Of a stretch of 64,000 nucleotides of DNA, positions 34,850 through 45,198 are shown one piece after another. The translations under genes and the position numbers were made by a program. The DNA is taken from contig JAJEKV010000053.1 of NCBI GenBank assembly GCA_021234155.1, forward strand, positions 2,836,077 to 2,900,076, written 5' to 3'. The first letter of the stretch is position 1. The number at the start of each line of letters is the position of its first letter. This DNA comes from Isoetes taiwanensis. Taxonomy: Eukaryota; Streptophyta; Lycopodiopsida; Isoetales; Isoetaceae. Under the pieces are notes generated by a model. The model saw only the letters and a list, made by a program, of their open reading frames with translations. It was not told the DNA's origin and did not search any database.

Positions 34850-36562
34850 TGTTACACGCAACATCCTAAGTAGAATTGAAAAACGATTGTGCATATCAAC
34901 CCATTTATGCCCATTGGTCTAGTAGTAATAATAATTAAATTTGATGGAAAGCCCAACCATTGGAAGATTATTTTGTACCTATTATACTTCTTTAGCTCTG
35001 TATATTGCATTGGTTATGGTGCATTACTAGTCAAATCAACTAAGATGAATAAAGAGAAGCACGTTTAACACATTGTATTTCATAATAATACAAAGGTAAA
35101 AGACAAAATGAAGACATCTAATATTTTGAGATATATTTTGGTCTCCTACTTTTGCTTGTCTTGATGCATCATAGCTGAAGAGTTTTAGACAAGGAATCAA
35201 TAAAGGAGGCATCCACTATCATCTTTGAAGAAAGCAATACTTACATGTAAAATATGCAAAAAGAGCTATTAGCCTTTATAATATATATAGATTGATAAAT
35301 AGATACATTTCTTTAACTCCACGAGAATGTATGATGAGTATAATTGTATATTAATTAGTTCAAAAAAGTCAAATTCTGATCAATTTGTCGACAACACACG
35401 GCAAAATATACCACTCAAGGCATGTAGCTCTTGGAAAGGCACCTGAGAACATTATTCATCATGTACATGCTTAAATGCGAAACAACCCTAAACCAAGCTC
35501 GCAAGCCTTTAACACAGAAGCAAACTGCCCAAGAGCATTACGAACAGACCCCTCAACAGGATGAGGAGTGAAACGCATATATTTCTTCATAGAAGGTAGG
35601 CGGGCCGGTCTTAAAACCTTTTGGAAAACTCTTAGCGGCAACCTCGTGATCCGGTTCGGGGATGAATCATGCAATCGTCTCCAGACTTGCCAATCGGCCA
35701 GGAGTTGCAACATCAAATCTTGGCAGTGAGTTGTAGGGAATCAAACACGAATTATTTCCTCCATATTTACTGCTTTGTAGTAGCGGGGATAAAGAAGAGA
35801 AAGCTTGAGCTTTTATTGGGGCCTATGATAAAAGCGCCCCTTCTTTGTTAATGCCTCTCCTTTTGTATCTTTCATTGAAGGATCTATCATCCCAAACTTG
35901 CTTGCTAGCTCCCTCGCCTTCATCCGCTATTATAGGATGGTTTACTTTAATCCACGGCATGTAGGCCTCTATGTCCAGTATCCATGCCTTGTGTGATTCT
36001 ATTGAATTGCATTTCGGTGCCAACACTTTCACCCCTCTCTTCTCAAACTCGGCATATGCTTTGCCATTGCTGCAAGCTTCGGTTATGCATCTTGGTGTGA
36101 AATCATCCGGATGTGAGAATATTATCACCCGCTTTTGTAGATGTAGTCATAGAAATCTAGCATCCCTTGTGTTGTTTTACGCTGTAAATCTGGAACTTTG
36201 TCACCCAATTGTAGAACCATTATGCAAAAGAATATAAGAAGACTTGGCGGTTGCTTCTACACAAAAATCGAGCTATGAGAGAGAAGCCAACTAAAACAAG
36301 TCCTTAGAGAAAACTAGTTACTTGATGGTCAATCTAGCAAAAGTGTGTATTACAAGAAATGCGACCTCTGTATTGGGATTATGCTAGCCTTGATCAACCC
36401 AGACTGTCTCAGTTTTTCATCTGGGGCTATTTATATGCATCAAGAGCAGCCGCAATTGTTGCGACCACCGCCGCATTATTTAAGAAGCCGCCATTTGGTT
36501 GATTACTTGTTTGCTCCAAACATAAACTTCTAAAGCTTCTTATTATAGTGTAGTATGATTTC
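34850..36562. repeat. Segmental duplication copy B (empty site)
   Basis: Direct counterpart of 30,730-33,515 without the retroelement insertion. The uninterrupted insertion site is GAGCTATGAGAGAGAAGCC at about 36270. The right edge extends through ATGCATCAAGAGCAGCCGCA to a shared CTTATTA.AGTGTA.GTATGAT. Confidence 0.88.
35471..36220 (-). pseudogene. 1-Cys peroxiredoxin (PRX6-type) pseudogene, copy B
   Basis: The ATG is kept at 36220 (MVLQLGDKVPDLQ). It is followed by TTQGMLDFYDYIYKSG in another frame, then FSHPDDFTPRCITEA (the peroxidatic Cys is present but the usual VCTTEL is altered), EFEKRGVKVLAPKCN, ESHKAWILDIEAYMP and VNHPIIAD. The C-terminal part keeps DDCMIHP, ARLPSMKKYMRFTPHP and a tail ending QFASVLKACELGLG. 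It has frameshifts and stops, different from those in copy A. Like copy A it lacks introns, which suggests that an mRNA-derived copy was duplicated as part of the larger block. Confidence 0.85.
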
Positions 36563-38469
36563 TACGTTTTCTTATTGAAGTAAGTAAACTATGTATAAAA
36601 ACCATCAAGCTCGCATAAATTTAACATGGTGCATGGGTCCACTAGTCTTGTTCCCAATTTGGCGAATTCTACAATTAAATTTTCTAATATAAAATGCCTA
36701 CACTTCAATATGCATGATCACCCCTTAGATTTTTTTTTATTAAAACAGACATACTTTTCTGCAATAAATGAAACATGGATTAGGTCTATGTTGGATATTT
36801 TATTCCAAAATTGCAAGAACCCTCGAACTTCGGACATTAGTTCCCTCTCTTCAAGCATTTCTATAGCTAGAATGGATATGCTTTATACATCTTGGTAGTG
36901 GTTGTTCATGGAGTCGAGTATGATCCCGGGGGAACCTTATTGGGTGGCGTTGATCCTTAATTGGCATGCATTTTGGCTCAATGGGAACCTGGCGTTTGAC
37001 TAACCCTTTTAAGCACGACCATGTCAAACACTGATGCTCGTCTCAATGACTACTTGGGATGGCCGCCTGTTAGGTTAGTAACCAGTTGGCAGATTTCCTT
37101 TTCGAGTTTGCAAGATAGGGAGTTAGAATGGGTTGCTTGCCTTGGTCATTTTGGCTAACCATATTGGGCCTATTTTACGGACTCATCTTTGGTTTTCGGG
37201 CTTTGTGTATATTCAGATACTGAGTTGGAAGGGGTGGAGGTCCATTTCACTTTGTTGTCGCGTGCTACAATGCGAGTTGTGGTGTTCGTCCCATTTTCAT
37301 TCTCTGGGTTGTATGCCACTTCGGCTTGATACCCTCTCGGTGTTACCCTTGGTTGGCTTTGGCATGTCAATTCCTCCGTGTTGGAAATTCGACCTTGTCA
37401 TTTGACCTGCCTCCCTGGCACCGAGGTCGCGGGAATGTTATCAAAGCCTATTGGGAATGTCGTGCTGGTTTGTATTTGGCTGCATTGGATCCTCCCTCTT
37501 GGTCGCATCCATTTAGGTTGTGCTTGAGGTGATGCCTTGCTTATGTTCTATTCCCGCATTTAAATACTTATGATGAAGCATCTTTATCAATATTAATTTT
37601 TCTTTTTGCACATAGGTGCACCATAGAATTCAATTTTCACGCAATTATCTCCGCATTAGATCAGGACATTGTCTCCAGTATTTGGCAACAGGCATCTATG
37701 GTAGGCCCAACTATTTTGGTAGAAGGCAAGCTCATGATTCAAGCCCTGGTTTTGTTGTATTCTAAAATTATGGACGGCTATAAATCACAACCACATTCAC
37801 CACCTGGTAAAGTATTATGCATCGATGTCATCACTCAAACCCGGGATTATGTTTCATATATTGATGCCATGTTCCACTAAGTATCAACGTGTTTCCACGG
37901 TTTCACATTCCACCTGCAAATATGCTAGAGCCCTTAGCCGACTCTCTGCAGTTGGATGTACAAGTGTGAGAAGGGGTTGGGTATAGTGCATAGGAGCCAG
38001 AAACAAGAGATTCAGATACCACACAATACAGGATTAGATTATCCTGAGCAGGACCAGAACTTGAACTTATCATATAGTAGGGGTTCAAGGAACATGCTCT
38101 TGTTCAGATACGAAGGCAGTTGCATATTTTTTCACATATTCAATACACATACAGAGCTCGGGAAACTTTTACAACACAAAGAGTTGGTGATCAGAGATCA
38201 AACCAACCATGCCATCTTCTAGTGTATTTTTCTATATCACAAGGCGCAGGGCTACAACATGGGAGTCATCTCAAAGGTACTAACTTTTTCTTTACAACGG
38301 ATCTCTACGCAATTTAGTTAACTTCGGCGATGGAGAGGTTGTGCAAGGTGCAAACGGTGAGGCTCCAAAAAAAGTGGGCAGTGTACAGGGGAGGCACATC
38401 ACTTATTTCTAACCAGTGGCCTCAGAACTCTTGCTGGAGTTACCTTTAGTTGCTTCCACTTTGTACTCT
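36563..38469. other. No recognisable gene; contains a dispersed repeat at 36,885-37,035
   Basis: About 1.9 kb of mixed sequence. Plus-strand frames of 60-90 codons (36626-36898, 37133-37405, 37698-37880) show no known motif. The 36,885-37,035 part matches 34,350-34,510. Confidence 0.45.
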
Positions 38470-38597
38470 TGATTCCCTTGGTGTTTTGTAATGAGGCTTA
38501 GCCCTTAGCTTTATTTGGGCTTATGCCCTTTGCTGTATATGTTCCATGGCCTACTTTAGGGTCCCTATGGACATAAAAAATCTTATCTATCTATATA
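38470..38597 (+). mobile_element. Degenerate retroelement 3' end with (TTATC)-like tail
   Basis: GGTGTTTTGTAATGAGGCTT, then GTTCCATGGCC, then GGGTCCCTATGGACATAAAA and ATCTTATCTATC. The order and wording follow the 3' ends at 11,530-11,710 and 32,076-32,330, with more changes. It stops a few bases before a second LINE fragment. Confidence 0.6.
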
Positions 38598-38619
38598 GCT
38601 ATAGTGCTGCAATTGATAA

Positions 38620-39990
38620 ATGCTCTTCTTTGTAGAATACAAGCATAAAAAAAAGAGCTTGAAAGGACTGCGAAATTGTGAATTTCAATCAAAGAAACAC
38701 TGTGAAAGGTTAATGCAAATACCTATTTTTAGAAGACTTCGCATGGTTAATATGTTACAGGCCATCAAGTTGTTAGGGATTCCAGTTGGCATCCATGTTA
38801 CTATGGGAGCTGCATAGGAGGAGATCATTAAGGGTTTGGAGAAGCACTTGTTCTGGTGGTCCATCGCAAAGTTGTCTCTTGCGGGCCGCATTACAGTGGC
38901 CAAGTCAGTCCTTAGTAGTACCCATGTTTATATGGCATCCATACTGCTAGCCCCACGAATAAAAATGCATTGAGCTCATTGCAATAGTTCGGAACTTTAT
39001 ATGGGGGGGTACTGAGGAAGGTGCCGTGATTAAGGTGGCGTGGTCGAAGTGCATCCTTCTCAAATGGGCAGGTGGTCTGGGTATGATGGACTTCTTACTG
39101 CAAAGCAAAGTCCTTATTTCAAAGTTCATTTGGAGACTCTTGAATGGTGAAGATGATTCTCCTGGTTTACGCCTTCTTAAACAAGCTCTTAGTCACTGTA
39201 TCCCTCTAGGTAAAAAAGCTGTCAAACCAGTCCTATCTTGGGCATTATTTCAGACTCTGCATCCTTTTCCAAGTGCTTCTCCATTTTTGCATGGCTTGTT
39301 GACAGCATGAGAGGCAATCAAACATCGTTTCTGGCCATGCCCCTCCATTCACACCCATATTGGAGACTCCATGGTGGTGGGCACCACTGCCTCCAGACCC
39401 CTCAGCACCTCCACTGGCATCATCAGTTCATCCCTTTACACAGAGACGATGGGTTCTGGCAGGCGTTGTCTCTATTCAAGCATGGTATGAAGCGGGTCGC
39501 CTACTATCTTGGCCTGAATTTCAGGCAAAGTTCTTGCTCTCTCGTTGGGATGTGTCTCTATGGGTGAAGGTCGCAGAAAATTTGCCTCTTGTAGTGCAAG
39601 TTGATATTACTGAAAGAGTGCCATGAGACTCTCATGAAAATATTCACAAAGGCAAGCACTTTGTCAGATCAGTATATCGCCTTCTTTCACCACAGCCCCT
39701 CCAGTTGCCAGATGGGTGGCACCTTCAGGTTCCACAACACACTTTATGTCGTACATGGCGATGGCTTTGGGATAAGTTGCTCCACCCTAAAGTCTCTGTA
39801 CTACGATGACAGGTTATCTACAGATGCCTGCGCGTTAACGCCTTCCGACATCGCTATGATCCTCGCATGTCTGCAGTATGCCCGCTCTGCCTTTCAGCCG
39901 TTGAGACTCTTGAGCACTGCCTCTTTGATTGTCCAGAGGTTCAACCAGCGTGGTCCTAGCTACAAGGCTTGTTTAACAGTACATTGGACT
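38620..39990 (+). pseudogene. LINE fragment: reverse transcriptase thumb and zf-RVT domain
   Basis: In shifting frames the plus strand reads AIKLLGIPVGIHVT, LEKHLFWWSIAKLSLAGRIT, VAKSVLSSTHVYMASILLAP, IVRNFIWGGTEEGAVIKVAW, LLKWAGGLGMMDF and SKVLISKFIWRLL. Then, at about 39,660-39,957, come VRSVYRLLSP, WRWLWDKLLHPKVSVLR, a TGA, RCLRVNAFRHR, CPLCLSAVETLEHCLFDCPE and PAWS before a TAG. That last part is a clear zf-RVT domain hidden in a frame with no long open stretch. The RT palm is missing, so the copy is 5'-truncated. The 3' end is lost or joined to foreign sequence near 40.0 kb. Confidence 0.85.
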
Positions 39991-40033
39991 GAATTGCACT
40001 TTGAGAAGTTGTTATATTGCATTCTTTTGACAT

Positions 40034-41283
40034 CTAAAAAATGCTTACTCCAGAGCTTGCTAAAGGCTGATGTGAAATCTTGTCCACACCCATTTCCTCT
40101 AAAAAATTGTGGATCATTTGTAAAATCACTTTTTGTGTGAAATATGCAGGCAACATTCGAAATACTTTCCTGCACCCCTCTTCATCAACCGCACTTTTGT
40201 GAGGCATACTCTCAGCATGATAGTTAATAAACTTCTCGAATAAATTCTCTGAGCTGCAAGCACCCTGGGGTTGTCCTCGCCTTTCCCCGATTACCATGCC
40301 AATCTAGAGCTGATATACCTAGTATGGTTGTCACTGCAGTGCTGCATATCCATTTCCCACCAATCGGAAATCTCCTGTTCCTGACATCAGATGATGGCTT
40401 AAATGCATGTTCTATGATATTGTAAATATAAGTTTTTCTAGCGTCATGAGTTTTCTCCTTGTAGATTGATCTGGCTTCCACAAGTTCTTTCACTGTGAAT
40501 CTACCAAAGTAGTTGTTGGGGCCGCCACAATCCCCCCTCCCCCCCTCCTCTAATGGCTTGCATGGTCTCTTCAATGCAGTTGTTAGTATCTTTCACAGTC
40601 TGAACCTTTTCCTTCCTCTTCTTCCTCGTCAAGAAGTTGAAGGCCCTCTTTCTGATATGGATACATCCATAGGAGGTATGGAAGGAATGTCATTTTCATC
40701 CACCACCACATTATTTTCTCCAACACGCTCAGTTCTTTGAAGCAACCCTTTTCCTATTATCTCGATGGAGTCTACTGGCCAGAGCAACAAGGCTGGCAAC
40801 TCTAAACCACTATTGATATTATTGCAAGCATAGCAGTATTTGTCCTTCAGCTCAACACTGAAGTTATGAAGCTGTATTGAAGAAATGGAGACTCCCACAA
40901 AGTCATCACCAATGAGCCTGTCCATTATAGTAGTGCATGTAATCCCATAGTATAAGCACACCTTCACCAACAATTCCTCTATTGCACTGATGATGCAAAT
41001 TCACTTTCCCATCCTTTCATATTAATCTGGAAACCACTATTCTTCTTTTATCATTAGCACCAGCTGGGTTTTTAATAGTTTCTGCATTTGGTTCAGGTGG
41101 CTGCTCATTCTTAATTGCATTAATCTCTTCCACATTCATGTAATCAGCATCATTCTTCTCTGCTCGAGATTCTTGGTTACAGGGTTCCTCAGCACTAGCT
41201 TCATGAGAAATTTGAAATTTAGAAGAAAGGTTGAGGAAAACATAGTATTGTATGCAATAACAATAAATGAAATATTTAGACAA
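40034..41283 (-). pseudogene. Decayed transposase-like gene (LGIS motif region)
   Basis: Minus-strand frames at 41017-41283, 40629-40973, 40224-40574 and 40034-40297 read like one broken protein. The most telling piece has FTVKELVEARSIY, then FPIGGKWICSTAVTTILGIS, then AESMPHKSAVDEEG and LPAYFTQKVILQMIHNFLEE. The G..VC..AF...LGIS plus GE.MP....LP...K..V order resembles the region in front of the DDE domain in a group of eukaryotic transposase-like proteins (DUF7869-type). I cannot see a DDE core here. The upstream part has an acidic, Asn/Glu-rich stretch. Family placement is an inference. Confidence 0.4.
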
Positions 41284-41290
41284 TGCCTAC

Positions 41291-42540
41291 ACCACGCTAC
41301 GCGCGACAGTGCGCGCAACACGTATATGGATAATAATTGTATGAAATACACATAAGAAAAAACATAATAATTTACCAAATACAGATATGTTGTGCTAGGC
41401 GCGACTCATACAAAAGTATCCAATATTTTTGTTTGTAATATAACAGGTCCAGACACATCAGCACATATCCCATTTCGTATTTGCTGAATCAGTACATCAT
41501 TTCGCCATTCCAGCTCTGCAGTATTTTTTGCTCAATGGGTTACCAAACCGATTTGGTGCATGTCAATACTACCAATGGAGTTCATGTCCACGAGCGAGGC
41601 TTGGCCTTGAGCCTCACCAAAGCCCGGGACAGGGCACTTTATAGAGATATCCCGAAAGCCACCCCATTCAGGGATTTTCAGATTGGTCCACAAGTTCGAC
41701 CATCTCCTCCCTGTTTTTGAGGAGAGAGATGGATGTGGAAGTGCAGTGCAGCAAGTGGCAGGCTTAGCAGAAGCCGAGTTCAATGCCCAGATAGCTGAAG
41801 TAGTCCTCCATGCAGCTGCATCAATTGGCATTACCTTTGTTTTGAGCCATTTCTTAGTCCTAGAAGCAGGACAAAGAAATTTGTTCGAGAGTCTAAGGAA
41901 CTACCATTTAGGATTGCTGGAGGCCAAAATGAGGCTTTTATAAAGCTATGTTGCATAAATGTTTTGAAATAAAGAATTTTTACTTACACAATTTGTCAAC
42001 TCAAGCATGTGTTATTTCTGGTTCTCGCACTGAGCGTGAGTCATTTCTTCTCGTGCTGAGCATGAGAAGTTAATATGGTTTTCTATAAAACACTTTTAAA
42101 TATGTTTCGTTTCCCATATCTAAATGTGTTTTATAGAAAATCATATTAACTTCTTGCACTAGGCGCGAGCAAATTGTAGTTTGTTAAAATTAATTTCTTA
42201 TAAAAGATGTTATGTCAGTACACTATACTCAATGATGTAGCTAGTGAGATATATAGATAATGAGGATGTTTACAGAGAGTGATTCAGACTACTTAAGGAA
42301 ACGAGACATACCTAAAATAGTTTCATAGAAAACCATATTAACTTCTCGCGCTAGGCGCGATTGAACTCCAGTTTGTTAAAATTCATTTCTTAAAGGAGAT
42401 TAGATTTACTGTACATATTACATGTAGTTAATTAACGCCAAAAAAAACTACTACAAAGTACATACAGGTCAGTACACTATACTCATTGATGTAGCAAGTG
42501 ATATATATAGATAATGAGGGTGTTTGCATTGAGAGACAGC
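41291..42540. repeat. Palindrome-rich block with inverted and direct repeats
   Basis: It contains five variants of a GCGCTAGGCGCGA-type palindrome (near 41295, 41394, 42030-42062, 42155 and 42347). The segment 42049-42105 (CTCGTGCTGAGCATGAGAAG, then TTAATATGGTTTTCTATAAA) is inverted at 42115-42170, forming a hairpin of about 55-bp arms. The right arm and its downstream flank are repeated directly at about 42310-42540 (CAGTACACTATACTCA and GATATATAGATAATGAGG shared). A frame at 41683-41943 (plus) and its antisense have no known motif. Confidence 0.75.
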
Positions 42541-42601
42541 TTTGGCATTTCAAGCTACAGACAAAATATAACAAATGAACAATACCAAAGAAGTTGGGAT
42601 G

Positions 42602-43327
42602 TCACTTCAAATCAAGTTCTTGCCTGGGTGTAGGCAATTTTTTATTCAACAAGGAAAAACCATGGCAGTTACAAAAGAAGAGGACCATTCTTTCACCAAC
42701 CAGGCTCATCATGGGCAGGTGGCACGTCACGCTCTTAACTTCATAAACACCATGCTCTGGAACCCATAGAAGGTGGATGACAACCCTATATATATCAGGA
42801 TAATTTCTAACAGAGGCCATTGCAACTCCCTGCAGCCAAGGATCGAGTTCCAAGCTCCTTTGCAGGCATCTATAAATTTCAGAATAGTTCATGTAGCAAA
42901 TGATGAAATCCACATATTCTGGAGCCGGTGGCAAGGTTTGCAATTAGAACAGGATGTGATCAGATTGCGGGATATGACTAATGCACTGCCACTGAGAGGA
43001 ACTCATATTTATAGCATGAGCAATACAGTAGCAGCATTATTCTGTAGACATATGAGTATGCATGTGAGTAGCACATGTAAAGATGACACGAGAAGTATGC
43101 TATAATAGCTACAATAAAGAGCAACAATGCTACAGTAAAATTTTAGTACATACCTCTCTGAATAGTGTTGTTAGCCAAGCCAAGAAACTCCCTACTGATT
43201 CTCCAAGTGTTTCTGCTCCTGCATGTGGTCTTCGTAATAGATGAGTGGCAGCAAAGCAATCTATCAATCTAATTCTAATATAATCAGGTCCAAAGGGCAC
43301 TCCATGGCATGCTGTAGTTGGTGCCAT
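42602..43327 (-). pseudogene. Unrecognised broken gene, two exon-like pieces
   Basis: The upstream piece (43327 to about 43150) starts with an ATG, MAPTTACHGVPFGPDYIRIR, and ends at a clean CAGAGAG|GTATGTAC splice donor. The downstream piece (42943-42602) reads EYVDFIICYMNYSEIYRCLQ and VVIHLLWVPEHGVYEVKS. No acceptor gives an unbroken join, so a frameshift or an unseen exon lies between. It lies on the same strand as the transposase-like frames at 40.0-41.3 kb and may belong to the same element. Function unknown. Confidence 0.35.
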
Positions 43328-44678
43328 ATTATCAACAATCCCTTGTCAATTACATCTTTCCTGTTTTTTTCTAACAAGAAGCATGCTTCTCCAATGGAAA
43401 ATTTCATTTCTCCTACTTGATTGCTCATTTCCTCGATCTGCAAAGCTTTCTTAATTATGTTGCACTAGTCATGGCGCCACAATCCACTCACTTGATAGAA
43501 GAACTACCTGAGATATGGCAACCTGATCCAGCGCTTCAGCAAGCTTCCTTCTTGGCGACATCCCTAACTCGAATTAAAACAACAGTAATGAAAACATAGT
43601 TCTTGTGTTTCTCTAGGTGCGAGGAGAGAAACACAAATTCCATGATCCAATCTTGCGACCAAGAATGCAAATAGCGGGCATTTTTAAAATAGAAAGTTAG
43701 TACCGGCCAATGATTGAAAAGCAGTTGGGGAAAGGGATATTCGTGGGCGAAAGTTTTTTAAATTTTAAATTGCGGGCAGGATTAATTTTTTTATTTTCTT
43801 GAAAAGTAATAAGGGTACTATACGGTTTTAATGGCGAGCATCTATTCATTAATTTTGTACGACCCGTGTTGTTTTTTAATTTCAATCGAATTTGAATCTC
43901 ATTTTCTTCATTCCTAATTTCTTCCGCAACGTTTTGCTTCGAGAGCGCCTTACTTTCCAATGCCTTTGTGTTGAGCGATCTCTCAATCAAGCGAAATTTC
44001 TCGACCACTACTTTCAGTTCAAGGTATCCTACTTCATTTTTGGCCTGTTTACAAAAATACCAGTTCAATTTGAGCTTTTCTTAGTAATAAGCTGCACTCG
44101 AGCTTCTAAAGTTGTAACAGAGCTCAATTGCAGTTTCTAGAGCTTCACCCACTTCGATGTGGCAACTAAAGGTTAGTATGTTCAAGTTTTTAATATATTA
44201 GAAACTCTGTGACTCTGTTTTTAATAGGTTTTAGAAACTTTTTGATTGCAGTGCTTAACTTTATTAATAGATTTAGAAACTCTGTGACTCTGTGATCAAC
44301 TCTGTAACTCTGTGACTCTGCAACTCTGATTTTATTAGATTATCTCCTTAACTTTGTCTTTATTGAAATATCTCTATTGCCCTGCATCTCTGCTTCTTGG
44401 CCTATCTTTGTTTGCAGCTTAGTCATGTAATCTACTGCAATTTCAATTCCAAGTTCTTTGTTTGATTCTGTGTTCAGGGTTTTCTGCTTAGTCTTGCTAA
44501 GTGAATCTGCAATGCTCTGTGATTATAATTCCTAGTATCTTAATCTTCAATTTTAATCATCAGAGTCAGGGAAGTGGGCTATGCTTCCCTGTGTTATGTT
44601 TTTCTTGTTTTAGGAAGCATACTCTCTTTAATATTTTTCTATGTTAAGCCTTCTATGGAGTGCCCTCGGTCTATAGAC
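43328..44678. other. No recognisable gene
   Basis: About 1.35 kb. Minus frame 43697-44068 and plus frame 43892-44140 overlap and match nothing. A ~160-bp stretch near 44,200-44,350 has several copies of AACTCTGTGACTCTG, a loose tandem repeat. Confidence 0.45.
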
Positions 44679-45154
44679 TTCTCGTGCTTAGCGCGAGAAG
44701 TCCATATTCTATCACTCTTAGTAGCATAAGTGTAGGGTTGTCCTTCGAGCTGCGCTACACATGAATCAGGAAAGATTGCAGTGCTAATAAATCCTTATAG
44801 ACCATTTAAATATTTCATATGGTTCGACTTTGGTATAATAAGCTACATATGTTTGAAATGTAGATTCATGTGTGATATGGATGGAAGGTTCACTGGCTTT
44901 TTGTGTATTGTTATGTTACTCTTTTTTCGGATTCGCGCGTAGCGCGAGTCGAGGTCATAGTCGAGGTCAACCCTACGACAGGGCACTAAGAGAGATGGAA
45001 TGTCACTTCTCGTGCTAAGTCACATTCTATCTGTAGCTCGAGAAGTCACATTCCATCTCTCTTAGTGTCCTAAATCCTTCGACTCGCGCTACGCGCGAAT
45101 CTGGAAAAATTGCTCTCACAATAAATCTTTATAGACTTGTCGCGCCACGCGCTA
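44679..45154. repeat. Long hairpin with GC-rich palindromes at both ends
   Basis: TTCGCGCGTAGCGCGAGTCG at about 44932 is matched in inverted form by CGACTCGCGCTACGCGCGAA at about 45080. Inside them, CACTAAGAGAGATGGAATGT (about 44984) is matched by ACATTCCATCTCTCTTAGTG (about 45048), and CACTTCTCG by CGAGAAGTC. The two arms span about 44930-45010 and 45039-45101 around a ~30-base centre. A further ACTTCTCG...CGAGAAGT palindrome lies at 44679-44700 and a CGCGCCACGCGC one at 45140. The block sits just upstream of the broken gene at 45,199. Confidence 0.8.
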
Positions 45155-45198
45155 GATGTTGGTGCAAGTTGCTTACTTAACACAAAAATATTTCAGCA

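Noticed and set aside
39601-40140. 179-codon plus-strand open frame
   Set aside because: The zf-RVT homology lies in a different frame over the same bases, so this long frame is a coincidence.
41532-41943. Overlapping frames of 79-99 codons on both strands
   Set aside because: Composition is plausible but neither strand gives a recognisable domain or a supported splice structure; left as part of the repeat block.
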